A DNA stretch of 64,000 nt. Origin: Sipunculus nudus. Lineage: Eukaryota; Annelida; Sipuncula; Golfingiida; Sipunculidae. Positions 14,401-22,668 of this stretch are shown here, piece by piece; the first letter of the stretch is position 1, and each line of letters opens with the position of its first letter. The notes under the pieces were generated by a model. It did no database searches. It was not told the origin of the DNA and saw only the letters and a list, made by a program, of their open reading frames with translations. The translations under genes were made by a program, and so were the position numbers. Where the stretch lies: the NCBI GenBank assembly GCA_026874595.1, contig CM049318.1, positions 58,624,250-58,688,249 on the forward strand, written 5' to 3'.

Positions 14401-16689
14401 TTTTAGTCTATTTATCCTTAACAATAAACTCCATTACGTGGGCCTCTAACTTGATTTGAATAAGGTTCTTTCTGTTGATACGAGTATGTAAATAATGTTG
14501 GGCTGATAAAAGCAGGGTAATTTAATTGCGTCTGAAGAATGCATCACCATTAAACATACTTGTAGAGAAGACCAAACCAACGAAAACTACGTCAGGCCGG
14601 GTGCACCTGATGAGAGTGTACCAGATCCGATATACACCCCGCTAACCCGTGGTCATCAGTCTGATGGTCAACACGACAGTGGGAGCAGGTTAGCAAAACA
14701 ACATTTCTATCTACTCCTGTTGTTAAAATTATTTATTTTCGTCCTGTGTATTACTGTCTTTCAAAGTGAACAATTTTCTGTTAATTTATCAGGCCGTTCA
14801 TGATTCAAACAATGTATCTAATATTTTTCTGCTTTGGACAAATATAAGTTGACTTCCATTTATATTTTAATGTATGATAAATTAGAGAGGTTAAACTGAC
14901 CCGTAATATTACGCATGCGCTATTACTGGAGGAAATATCAAGGTTGTAGTCTATTTATCCTTAACAATAAACTCCATTACGTGGGCCTCTAACTTGATTT
15001 GAATAAGGTTCTTTCTGTTGATACGAGTATGTAAATAATGTTGGGCTGATAAAAGCAGGGTAATTTAATTGCGTCTGAAGAATGCATCACCATTAAACAT
15101 ACTTGTAGAGAAGACCAGACCAACGAAAACTACGTCAGGCCGGGTGCACCTGATGAGAGTGTACCAGATCCGGTATACACCCCGCTAACCCGTGGTCATC
15201 AGTCTGATGGTCAACACGACAGTGGGAGCAGGTTAGCAAAACAACATTTCTATCTACTCCTGTTGTTAAAATTATTTATTTTCGTCCTGTGTATTACTGT
15301 CTTTCAAAGTGAACAATTTTCTGTTAATTTATCAGGCCGTTCATGATTCAAACAATGTATCTAATATTTTTCTGCTTTGGACAAATATAAGTTGACTTCC
15401 ATTTATATTTTAATTGTAGGATAAATTAGAGAGGTTAAACTGACCCGTAATATTACGCATGCGCTATTACTGGAGGAAATATCAAGGTTGTAGTCTATTT
15501 ATCCTTAACAATAAACTCCATTACGTGGGCCTCTAACTTGATTTGAATAAGGTTCTTTCTGTTGATACGAGTATGTAAATAATGTTGGGCTGATAACAGC
15601 AGGGTAATTTAATTGTGTCTGAAGAATGCATCACCATTAAACATACTTGTAGAGAAGACCAAACCAACGAAAACTACGTCAGGCCGGGTGCACCTGATGA
15701 GAGTGTACCAGATCCGGTATACACCCCGCTAACCCGTGGTCATCAGTCTGATGGTCAACACGACAGTGGGAGCAGGTTAGCAAAACAACATTTCTATCTA
15801 CTCCTGTTGTTAAAATTATTTATTTTCGTCCTGTGTATTACTGTCTTTCAAAGTGAACAATTTTCTGTTAATTTATCAGTCCGTTCATGATTCAAACAAT
15901 GTATCTAATATTTTTCTGCTTTGGACAGATATAAGTTGACTTCCATTTATATTTTAATGTATGATAAATTAGAGAGGTTAAACTGACCCGTAATATTACG
16001 CATGCGCTATTACTGGAGGAAATATCAAGGTTTTAGTCTATTTATCCTTAACAATAAACTCCATTACGTGGGCCTCTAACTTGATTTGAATAAGGTTCTT
16101 TCTGTTGATACGAGTTTGTAAATAATGTTGGGCTGATAAAAGCAGGGTAATTTAATTGCGTCTGAAGAATGCATCACCATTAAACATACTTGTAGAGAAG
16201 ACCAGTCCAACGAAAACTACGTCAGGCCGGGTGCACCTGATGAGAGTTTACCAGATCCGGTATACACCCCGCTAACCCGTGGTCATCAGTCTGGTGGTCA
16301 ACACGACAGTGAGAGCAGGTAAGCAAAACAACATTTCTATCTACTCCTTTTATTAAAGTTATTAATTTTCGTCTTGTATATTTATTCTCTGATACAGTAA
16401 ACAGAATCATGTTAATGTGTTAGGTATTATACATCACTGAAACAATATACACATGTATAATGACTTTGTGGTTGAAAATACTTGAGGATTATGTTTGAAT
16501 GATGGTTAATATAACTAAAATATATAGTTACATTTGTTTTGTCGTTTATATTATTGTAGTCCATGACACCGGAGGTCTAATAAACTAAAATCATTATTTT
16601 CCAGAGAAGATCAGCCTGTGGATGAAGGGGCCTTAACGCCTCTCACGGAAAACCAGTATCGTACTGATCGTAACTTCCATAGACCATAG
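2245..16689 (+). CDS. Gene 1: single-pass membrane protein with YWTD-like propeller and multi-copy YTPL cytoplasmic tail (5' partial)
   Basis: Joined exons: 2245-2416, 3261-3382, 3537-3682, 4592-4688, 5178-5364, 5963-6079, 7039-7152, 7252-7443, 7657-7770, 8083-8205, 14566-14688, 15109-15231, 15653-15775, 16196-16318, 16605-16689. All junction phases fit, giving about 653 codons ending in TAG. The first four exons read like degenerate LDL-receptor class B repeats: 'NRLYFTTLYD' and 'GIALDEINRQMYIACTDG' resemble the family pattern 'G.A.D...R.LYW.D'. Next come a Thr/Ser-rich stalk, a membrane helix (about 'YMLAVAFGISSLFLVFGAAG') and a basic stop-transfer 'YLRRR'. The tail is acidic and Tyr/Ser/Pro-rich, with repeated (Y/L)TP motifs. 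A receptor or adhesion-type surface protein that recruits signalling adaptors is inferred. I do not recognise a named orthologue. The gene is interrupted by Gypsy-1 and contains a recent tandem exon array. Confidence 0.7.
3261..3382 (+). CDS. Gene 1 exon: YWTD-like propeller repeat
   Basis: The acceptor is TTTGTAG and the donor G|GTACAG. The split Arg codon joins it to the previous exon, giving 'EINRQMYIACTDGQIVRASL'. This is a typical class B repeat pattern in which a beta-strand 'MYIACTDG' follows the Asp-rich loop. Confidence 0.7.
3537..3682 (+). CDS. Gene 1 exon: propeller blade 'GKDLYTCGRRGVYKL'
   Basis: The acceptor is TTTTCAG. Of two possible donors, AG|GTCTGT and TCT|GTATAA, the second is chosen because only it keeps frame with the next exon, where every alternative meets a stop. 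The product shows the strand-turn pattern 'LYTCGRRGVYKLSLV', with two cysteines that may pair. Confidence 0.65.
4592..4688 (+). CDS. Gene 1 exon: last propeller segment
   Basis: After a long T-rich tract the acceptor is taken as the second AG (TTAG). The nearer CAG would bring in an in-frame TAG. The frame reads 'VIILSTNGTILDVLPSFGHL' and ends G|GTTTGT. The peptide is protein-like, but the acceptor choice is an inference. Confidence 0.6.
5178..5364 (+). CDS. Gene 1 exon: Thr/Ser-rich stalk plus transmembrane helix
   Basis: The acceptor is TTTCCAG and the donor CG|GTATAA. The first half (GSLGTSAALTETTDIASTPP) is a probable O-glycosylated stalk. It is followed by about 24 hydrophobic residues (TYMLAVAFGISSLFLVFGAA) and then FYLRRR, the basic boundary expected on the cytoplasmic side. 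This fixes the topology: propeller outside, later exons inside. Confidence 0.75.
5963..6079 (+). CDS. Gene 1 exon: juxtamembrane tail
   Basis: The acceptor is TTTCACAG and the donor AT|GTAAGA; the length is 117 nt. It encodes 'QKRRSSVHSMQQMDDVESGE', then YASIP and EYDDIV, two tyrosines in acidic surroundings that are plausible phosphorylation sites. It is the first of the symmetric phase-2 tail exons. Confidence 0.7.
7039..7152 (+). CDS. Gene 1 exon: tail, LLTPVST motif
   Basis: The acceptor is TTCAAAG, a weak pyrimidine tract but the only one that keeps frame. The donor is AT|GTAAGC and the length 114 nt. The peptide is 'HETGLLTPVSTSETV' followed by a GGGG stretch and SYMD. LLTPV is a variant of the (Y)xTP motif repeated in later exons. 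Confidence 0.6.
7252..7443 (+). CDS. Gene 1 exon: tail, DYLTPL motif
   Basis: The acceptor is TTTTAG and the donor AT|GTAAGT; the length is 192 nt. It encodes 'KGAGSNAKSEDTSDLVSPD' and 'SDYLTPLPSSDMIPVPSL', ending 'SEICDLD'. It is Ser/Asp/Pro-rich, as expected of a disordered signalling tail. The DYLTPL motif resembles the YTPL core of the duplicated exon. Confidence 0.7.
7657..7770 (+). CDS. Gene 1 exon: tail, acidic segment
   Basis: The acceptor is TTTTCAG and the donor GT|GTAAGA; the length is 114 nt. It encodes 'REAHGTSEHVSDIEIESNGA' through 'FVSEYRETN'. From here splicing can go either to the stop-containing exon at 7858 or, in the same phase, directly to the YTPL exon at 8083. Confidence 0.65.
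7858..7930 (+). CDS. Gene 1 alternative last exon with PDZ-ligand-like end
   Basis: The acceptor is TTTCAG, in phase with the 7657-7770 exon. It encodes 'DDLNLASLISGTLSLENGET' plus SVI and then TAA, with no in-phase donor before the stop. AATAAA follows at 7930-7935 and again at 7943-7948. I infer an alternative terminal exon; the final -S-V-I fits the class I PDZ-ligand pattern (S/T-x-hydrophobic). Skipping it yields the long tail. Confidence 0.5.
7930..7948 (+). promoter_or_regulatory. Two AATAAA polyadenylation signals after the alternative stop
   Basis: AATAAA occurs at 7930-7935, overlapping the stop codon, and at 7943-7948. Their position directly behind an in-frame stop supports a short transcript isoform. 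The sequence alone does not show that cleavage happens here. Confidence 0.4.
8083..8205 (+). CDS. Gene 1 duplicated tail exon, copy 1 (diverged)
   Basis: The exon is 123 nt, with acceptor CTTGCAG and donor AG|GTTAGC. The peptide contains 'EDQTNKEYVRPDRPSVSVPD', then PVYTPLTRGHQSDG. It is recognisably the same exon as the four copies at 14566-16318 but differs at several residues, so it is the oldest or most isolated copy. Gypsy-1 lies in the intron just downstream. Confidence 0.7.
8504..9309 (+). repeat. Gypsy-1 left LTR
   Basis: The 806-bp LTR starts TGTTACAGGTGCTC and ends CCGTAACA, and is preceded by the purine tract AGGAGGGGGAG. A TATA-like GTATATAAGG lies near 8790. Directly after it, from about 9314, comes TTTGGGGCTCTCGTCGGGAT, the position of a tRNA primer-binding site; I cannot assign the tRNA. 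Confidence 0.8.
9475..10122 (+). pseudogene. Gypsy-1 gag remnant
   Basis: An ATG at 9475 is followed within about 20 bases by a frame change. The protein-like frame then reads 'ELSKEQLLRFGQHLGLSVKK', a short helical N-terminal pattern I associate with gag of this gypsy type. After it come Lys/Ser-rich and then acidic Ser-rich stretches. I find no CCHC zinc knuckle, so the gag is shortened or has lost it. Stops and shifts make it non-functional. Confidence 0.55.
10130..10549 (+). pseudogene. Gypsy-1 protease remnant
   Basis: Near 10170 the frame reads RILRDTSSGQTL, matching the aspartic protease active-site region with DTS where D(T/S)G is usual. Further on 'IQLLLGNDVAGDKVQP' matches the protease C-terminal LLLGND element, followed by LYPSCAVTRSMAK, the typical link to integrase. 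A stop near 10284 breaks the frame. Confidence 0.6.
10564..11923 (+). pseudogene. Gypsy-1 integrase remnant (upstream of RT)
   Basis: The HHCC zinc region is visible at about 10840-10980 (HEAPLSGHLGINKTY, then CHTCQ), with an in-frame TGA at 10954-10956. The core shows the first catalytic Asp in 'RIIVDCVRPLP'. At the second position the motif reads SYQGSKF, so that Asp is missing. A frameshift near 11220-11270 leads into the second half (ESQGALERFRKTLK, with the likely Glu) and the C-terminal domain to the TAA at about 11921. It is dead as an enzyme. Confidence 0.75.
12050..13431 (+). pseudogene. Gypsy-1 reverse transcriptase - RNase H remnant
   Basis: The RT fingers and palm read 'DNDFIEPSKCNWSSPCILVP', CTDYRKLNSVT, 'SKFDLLKGFWHVPL' and VTPQGLYQYKVMPF, and the catalytic box is DAYIDDLIVYSD. 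Shifts occur near 12330 and 12740. RNase H follows with KLAVDASDTAAV and NIEKECLALILALQ. The C-terminal 'HIKGKDNVLADCLSRCL' ends at 13431. The RT catalytic residues remain but the frame is broken at several points. Confidence 0.8.
13562..14312 (+). repeat. Gypsy-1 right LTR
   Basis: The 751-bp LTR is preceded by the same AGGAGGGGGAG purine tract. It begins TGTTACAGGTGCTC and ends TTCTTAACA. Compared with the left LTR it has small deletions (for example around 14090) and scattered substitutions. Host sequence homologous to the tandem-unit intron resumes directly after it. Confidence 0.8.
14566..14688 (+). CDS. Gene 1 duplicated tail exon, copy 2
   Basis: The acceptor is CTTGTAG and the donor AG|GTTAGC, phase 2 at both ends. 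The peptide includes EDQTNENYVRPGAPDESVPD and then PIYTPLTRGHQSDGQHDSGS. It has Ile where the other copies have Val before YTPL. Confidence 0.8.
15109..15231 (+). CDS. Gene 1 duplicated tail exon, copy 3
   Basis: It is 123 nt with the same splice sites as copy 2. It encodes the consensus NYVRPGAPDESVPDPVYTPL with two tyrosines, and is identical to copy 4 at the protein level. Confidence 0.8.
15653..15775 (+). CDS. Gene 1 duplicated tail exon, copy 4
   Basis: It is 123 nt with acceptor CTTGTAG and donor AG|GTTAGC. The protein equals copy 3. Differences from copy 3 are synonymous or intronic. Confidence 0.8.
16196..16318 (+). CDS. Gene 1 duplicated tail exon, copy 5
   Basis: It is 123 nt. Variants are Ser for Thr early (EDQSNENY), Leu for Val (DESLPDPVYTPL), Gly for Asp and Glu for Gly. 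Its donor is AG|GTAAGC, a better consensus than the GTTAGC of copies 1-4. It is the last copy before the terminal exon. Confidence 0.8.
16605..16689 (+). CDS. Gene 1 terminal exon
   Basis: The acceptor is TTTTCCAG, with the same starting codons (EDQ) as the duplicated exon. The peptide is 'EDQPVDEGALTPLTENQYRT' followed by DRNFHRP and TAG. The shared EDQ start and LTPLT core suggest that it too derives from the same ancestral exon. Confidence 0.75.
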
Positions 16690-17679
16690 ACGGCTACGAC
16701 TCAACCTGGGTTGGTTCCAGGGGCGGATCCAGGATTTAGAAAAAGAAGAGGCATATCCCAGGCGGACTAATGTCAAAACCTAAAAAGGTATTCAGGTCAA
16801 GAAAAAGGAGAAAGCCCATGCCGCAAAAATCGGTCTGAAACCTTTAAATAAGGCTTACTGCGATTAAAAAAAGGGGAGCCCCCCCTTCTCGGAACCCTCC
16901 TCCTCTTCTGTTTATAATTAAGCTCAGGATCAAACAAACGCATGGCGATTTAACGGCACCATCCTTTTTCAACTTATAATAACTAGGAAGAATAAATTAC
17001 CCCGGAAAGGGAAGCCGGAACTATCCTCAGATACCACCATTGTGGCGTCAATGTTCAAAACGTTTCTACAACGGGTGTGTGGAGGGGGGGGGGTGTTCCC
17101 CATCAACCTAGAGTGTTGAGCCTTTTTTATTTTTAACAATGAATCCATCCCTAAGCTCTGAATGTGTAATGCTAACCTGCCAGAGGAGTGATTTTGATTT
17201 TTATATACTGGTTGCCCCCGGACGTAGTTTTTTTATTATCTCATAAGAAATATTTGACCTGTGTAAATATAATGTATATTGGCAATTGTTTATTCACTCA
17301 ATATATGACAGCAAGTTATATTTTCCAAAATTCCAGTTTCAACAAAAGTGTAAACTCATTATGATGTATGTAGAATCTTTCAGATGAATTTTAGAGATTC
17401 CCCATAAAATACATTGTTGTATATACATGATTTTCATTTTTCCATATATCAATCGTTGTCAGATATACATTTAACTTCGCGTGGCGGATGCACCTGATGG
17501 GTGTATACTGGCGTGTACAAATAGACATACATAAATGGACCCACTACAAGTGTTTATATGGTATCATTTACCTTTAGAACTGTCATACATAGATAAAGTG
17601 CTGCTGGCAACCCAAAGGGAATCAGTTCGTCATGCAACAGTGACCATAGATACATATAATTGAACTCTTATCATACTCG

Positions 17680-17680
<1 letters not shown>
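16690..17680. other. 3' flank of gene 1 with dispersed-repeat ends
   Basis: No coding signal is seen. A GGGGCGGATCCAGGATTT end lies at about 16730, in reverse orientation to the copies near 18830 and 6950. AATAAA occurs at 16991-16996 and could serve gene 1, but it lies within repeat-like DNA. There is a G-run near 17085. Confidence 0.45.

Positions 17681-17682
<2 letters not shown>

Positions 17683-17726
<44 letters not shown>
17683..17726. repeat. (TA)n microsatellite
   Basis: About 22 uninterrupted TA units. Confidence 0.95.
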
Positions 17727-17727
<1 letters not shown>

Positions 17728-17729
<2 letters not shown>

Positions 17730-17835
17730 AAACCTGTGTAATAAGACTACCCGTGAGACTATCCAGAATTGGACTTAATTCTCAGGTGGTCGCATTAGAC
17801 AGATGGTATTTTGGTCAGGTTCCACACAAACATAT
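17728..17835 (+). repeat. Dispersed repeat copy ('GAAACCTGTGT' family)
   Basis: The start GAAACCTGTGT, the middle TTAATTCTCAGGTGGTC and the end CAGGTTCCAC recur at 24929-25105. The two copies are diverged but collinear, so this is an interspersed family. Confidence 0.6.
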
Positions 17836-17866
17836 ACACACACACACATACACACACACACATATA

Positions 17867-17907
<41 letters not shown>
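17836..17907. repeat. Compound (CA)n-(TA)n microsatellite
   Basis: CA-rich repeats run directly into about 20 TA units. Confidence 0.9.
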
Positions 17908-17909
<2 letters not shown>

Positions 17910-18779
17910 TTCTCAACTGCATCGAGAAACATTTTTTATATACCATGTTTAATATCTCAAATTGTCGGTATACACGTGTTCGCCATGTAATATATTTTAT
18001 TTTATTATAATAAAGTCATAATCTGTCACGAAGATTCGCATCTTATTTGTGTCTATGCGTGTGTACATATAATAAGAGTCTGATGATAATCATTTGGGAT
18101 GGGGATTGGAAAAGTTTTGCCCCTCTGCTCCCCCCCCCCATTCCAATATTTTTCAGTCCTATATTTAGATAGAGTAACATTATTTTAAATATAATTTGTG
18201 CCTTAAAAATTTTGATCAGCCATTGGCCTCAAAGATATAAAAATGTGCCTATTGACAAAATGAATTTTAAAAAAATTAAACCATGAGACCGGGGTCCCCT
18301 CCCAAACACCCCCCCCCCACACCACCACCCCAACTGTCTTTCCCACGGTCCCCTCCCAACCCCCACCCCCACCCCAGTAAGCATCATTATATAGGAATTT
18401 TCTGTAGGGCTATAATTTGTCACCGTATACGCCGGTATAATTATAACACCACCCATATCTAACAACACTCTCCCCCCCCTAATAATAATATGATGTTTCC
18501 AAGTGATACTAAAGGTAGGACAATGCTTCTCCCAGCATCCAAGGTCAATCGAGAACAAACGACACTCCGCAGTCGTCGTATAAGTATTCCCTCTCAAAGG
18601 CAACTGGCTCGCAATGTCATAATAACCAAACATACTCTATTGGTGGCCGGTCCAGAATGGGGTCCTGGGGGTTTTGGTCACCATTGTTGGCCACTGCATC
18701 CTTTTAAAGGCCTAAGGGGTTTAAATAAATGTTTTTGTCCAGGACACTCAACTTTCTTGGATACAAATACCTTTTTGTG

Positions 18780-18975
18780 ATGTTCTCATCATTCTTCCTG
18801 GTTTGAACCCCTCCAACTCCAAAATCCTGGATCCGCCCCTGTCCAGAAACCAATCGATAATTTCGACCACATTATAACCGCAAGCAAAAACATCGATGGC
18901 AACCGAAATTTCTGCTCGCAATGTGGGGTGTGCTGGACGGGTTTGGGTGTCCCCCCCCCCCCCCCCCCCACCCGC
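18780..18975. repeat. Dispersed repeat copy 1 (CTGGATCC...C-run family)
   Basis: The order of blocks TCTCATCATTCTTC, AAAATCCTGGATCCGCCCCT, CGCAAGCAAAAACAT, TGGCAACC and a final C-run of more than 15 bases is repeated at 19600-19790. The C-run is part of the repeat, which explains several of the C-runs in this window. Confidence 0.65.
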
Positions 18976-19599
18976 ACAAATACGCAAAGGACTTTGAAAC
19001 TGGCTATACCATAATTATTAACAACAACAACAACCCATTTTCTTCAAATAAGGTAGCACGTTGTAATCATACCATCAGGGGCGCATCCATAACTCGTTTC
19101 CGGCTTCCAAGAGTACGACTCTGCTGTTTAGGGTTTATGGGCGTCACAAACTGACCCCCCCCCCCCCACACACACACACACACACAAAGCACCGCGGCTT
19201 CTACGTACACCAGCGGCGTACTATTAGGTAAAAATGTAGTGAAGATGGTACAATGTAGTCCGTCTGTGCTAAATTAGAATGGTTTTAAGACAAATAACAT
19301 AAACATGGGTACTTTGTGGTAAGGATTTTACGGTAGAAGTAATAGTTTGTAAGCATACGCTTTTGAAATATAAAAAAAAGATGTTTCCTTGATATGTATC
19401 ATATTTTGATTTTGAAGTTTGATAGTCGTTGGAGGGCGGAGGGGCTAATCCTGCATGTCCCATACTGCCAACCAGGAAGTGATTAGTTTCGAGAAGAAAC
19501 GACATCTGGTGGAATGGTACTATCCAAGCCTTTTTAAGAGGATTTAAATCAATTTTTTTAGACCTGAGCCCTCTCCTTTCGTGGACATGAGGACCTTTC

Positions 19600-19790
19600 T
19601 TAATTCTCATCATTCTTCTGGGTTTGGACCCCAACCTTCAAAATCCTGGATCAGCCCATGTCCAGCAATCACTTGATTATTTCGACTACATCATAATCGC
19701 AAGCAAAAACATAAATGGCAACCAGGGGAGCATTTTCCTTTCGCAATGTAAGAGGTTGGCGGTTGACTTCTGGTCCCCCCCCCCCCCCCG
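19600..19790. repeat. Dispersed repeat copy 2 (CTGGATCC...C-run family)
   Basis: It has the same block order as 18780-18975, with about 80 percent agreement by eye, and again ends in a C-run. A further C-run lies at about 19841-19852. Confidence 0.65.
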
Positions 19791-20289
19791 TAACACACTG
19801 TCAGGCCCATGTAACTGCATAAACCGTGTTTAACAACAAGCCCCCCCCCCCCATATTTTATTAAACTATTGATCCTACCTGTGTCAATTTTAATTCACTG
19901 TACAGAACTGACTATTCCTCGATGACGTTCCTGGATCCGGAGACAATAATTGACTGACATTTATTTAATATATTTTGTGTGATCTAAGGGTTACAATCTT
20001 CCTTGAAAATCCCTCGTTTCAGTATCCTCCTCCTATATGAACCCACAGGGATTACTTTACCACCAGTTCCAAAATTCCTACCTACTTTTACCCATGCCTT
20101 TATATAAGCATATCATGCATTAATATATAATTTCTCAAATCAAATATTGTTGAAAGACCAGGGAGCCATCGGTCTCGACGCTCAGCTGATTTTGTCTATA
20201 AGGATATGTTTATGAGATTTTTCAAAATATGCATGGGTCATGTGATCAGTTTGAACTGAAGTAACCTGTCTATCCAAAATGGAATTATC

Positions 20290-20940
20290 TTCCAAAAACT
20301 AATTTGTGAATGGATTGGCCCCATGATCTTTGACCTTTGGCCTAGTGACCCCTAAATTAAAAGGAAACTTCATCTATTGGCAGGTACGCCACAGCTGGAA
20401 GACGGAAGGTTTTCTATGAAAAGTTTGGCTTAAAATGCATCCACAATCTTTCTAAAGTAGTAGGCCCTTTGACCTTGACCTTTGAACTCATGACCCCGGA
20501 ATCTACAGGGATAATGGGCCATATACAAGTCAAATTTGAAACTAATATTTCAATCCAAACTTATGTTATCATCTGGAACCTGATATGTGGATAGATGGCC
20601 CCTTGAACTTGACCTTCGGACGTGTGCATGACCCCTTAAAAGCCGTAAGTCTATTCCATCATTGACAGTTGAGCAACATCTGGAAGATGACGGGTTTGGG
20701 ATGGAAAGTTTGGCTTAAAATACATCCACAATCTTTTTAAAGAGGTTGATCCTTGACCTTAAACCTCATGACGCCAAAATAAGAGCTTGGGTTCTTAGAT
20801 TATTGGTGGGTCATATATGAGGCACGATTGAAACCAATATGTCAATCCAACCTGCAGTTATCATCCAGACACAATATGTTGACAGATGGCCCCTGTGATC
20901 TTGACCTTTGACCTTGTGACCCCTAATTGATCAGGTTCTT
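20290..20940. repeat. TGACCTTTGACC-rich dispersed repeat
   Basis: Several loosely tandem units contain GACCTTGACCTTTGA, 'CTCATGACCCC', 'GGATAATGGGCC' and 'AGATGGCCCC'. One perfect TGACCTTTGACCT (a DR1 in reverse) lies at 20902-20914. The related family sits in EAF intron 3 (33340-34060). Confidence 0.6.
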
Positions 20941-21847
20941 TTGACGGACATACAAAAAGGAGAACAGACAAACGGGCGGACTCACAGCTAGGGTGATTCA
21001 TATAAAGCATCCGCTTTTTCAAGCAGGGCCCTAATAAACACACAAGGCTTCAGGACACAGATGAAACCTACAGTTTGAGAATCTGATAGTATCAAATAAA
21101 TTTTACAGTCTTAAAGTGCAGGAAAAATGCACCAGAAATAGTAAAATATAAGGGTGGCGCCACCAGTCTGCAGGAACTGAAGAAACCAATCATAATCAAT
21201 AAACACACTGGATTTCAGGACACTTGATGAAACATCAACTGAGAAACTGACATAACTGCTGTCATTTGAAACTCTCACTGTATATATTTCATACTCAATG
21301 AATGAGGGGGTCTGATAAAACCTGTTAACCATGTATTAAAATAAGACAAACGAATATAACTTCGATCAAACAAGGTAAATATTTATCAGCAGCATAAATG
21401 AAAGACGACGATGACATTTTGGACAAATCTGTCTACTAATCCTGCGAGCTAATATGTTAAACAAAAAGTTAAACTTAGTTCGAATTCTGCGAAATAATTG
21501 TTGTTAAAAATGTACTGCTACCCAGTATATTATGCCATTCTTTGGAAAATACAGGAAAACTGGCCTAGAGAAGGAGCAAGTTTCGTACTGTAATGCGTTA
21601 ATATATTTTGGGTCTCGGAAAACACTGTTGCATCAGCATATAATTTATATGTCGTCACATTACCACTTCTGATACACTATAATGCTCGAAGAGATTTATT
21701 CATTAATAAAGATTGCGACAACTTTGTTTGAATCTGATTCATACGTAATGTCAGATTTGTTTTATGTTCATCAACAGAAGATGTTTGTTATTAGAATATA
21801 ACAATTTATAAGTAGCAGTGTATTATAATCGTGTGCTATTAGGAATT

Positions 21848-21880
<33 letters not shown>

Positions 21881-21882
21881 TT

Positions 21883-21913
<31 letters not shown>

Positions 21914-21927
21914 TTATTATTATTATT
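21848..21927. repeat. (TAA)n/(TTA)n palindromic microsatellite
   Basis: TAA units run into complementary TTA units, forming a simple inverted repeat able to fold back. Confidence 0.9.
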
Positions 21928-22354
21928 GAATCTGGTGAATAAAGGTATATGAAAGCGTAGCTGTCCCAGACTCAATATAGTATGAAGATGATCCGATAAT
22001 GACAGCAGATTGGTATACAATATCCGACTTTGGACATCCGGGTTTTAGGCTATACTGAAAGCGACCACCTCGATATTTTGCCATTTTAGGAATCGTCCCA
22101 TATCCCATATGGTCAACACATTACACATTTGATGCGAACGTACTATTAAAACGTAGTGGTTCTGGTGTATTGTTAATGACTAGAGGAAGCAAAAATGTGA
22201 GTGTTACATTTAATCATCGTTTCCTTTCATAAAATGTCATAAGCCATGGAAAAGATCGATCTCTAGATCGCCTTCCAAGTCTTTGCAGGTGGTCGAATGA
22301 CTGACAGTGGCCAGTGGTGACACTTGACTTGAGTAGTAAGTGTCAGTTCCAAAC

Positions 22355-22668
22355 GGGCCTGACTAAATACCCCAACGGGCCCAAACAGACCCAAACGGAC
22401 CCCAACGGACCTATGAATTACCCAAACAGGACTAAGAATGACCCCAACGGACCTGTTTATTGCTCCACCTGATCAATTGGTTATATTAACTTATTATTGA
22501 GTATGTATATAATAAATTGTCTAATCATAAAAAAATAGAAAATAACCCCGACAGGACTAGGAATGACCCCAACGCCATTAAGAATGACCCCCAACAGACC
22601 TGTTAATTAACCTAACGCACCAGTTGGTAATTTGGGCCAGTTGGGGTATTTAGTCAGACCCCAAACCC
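22355..22668. mobile_element. MITE of ~314 bp with CTGACTAAATACCCCAAC termini
   Basis: CTGACTAAATACCCCAAC at 22359-22376 is exactly inverted at 22640-22657, and the similarity continues inward through GGCCCAAA. The 9-mer GTTCCAAAC flanks the element directly (22346-22354 and 22669-22677), as a target duplication would. The interior repeats GAATGACCCCAACG-like blocks. No coding capacity is seen. The superfamily is not assignable; a 9-bp duplication would fit Mutator-like elements. Confidence 0.65.

Larger units (their letters stand above)
14338..16440 (+). repeat. 543-bp tandem array carrying the YTPL tail exon (4 copies)
   Basis: Exon starts at 14566, 15109, 15653 and 16196 give periods of 543, 544 and 543 bp. 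Each unit has the same intron start (GTTAGCAAAACAACATTTC), intron end and 123-nt exon, and the copies differ at only a few positions. The fourth unit fades out after about 16400. Such high identity across introns as well as exons means recent amplification or ongoing homogenisation. Confidence 0.9.

Noticed and set aside
17660-18010. Open frame of 116 codons through the TA/CA microsatellites
   Set aside because: It consists of poly-(Tyr-Ile) from the dinucleotide repeats, with no splice context or protein-like composition.
18229-18987. Several - and + strand open frames rich in Gly or Pro
   Set aside because: They arise from the G/C-runs of dispersed repeats.
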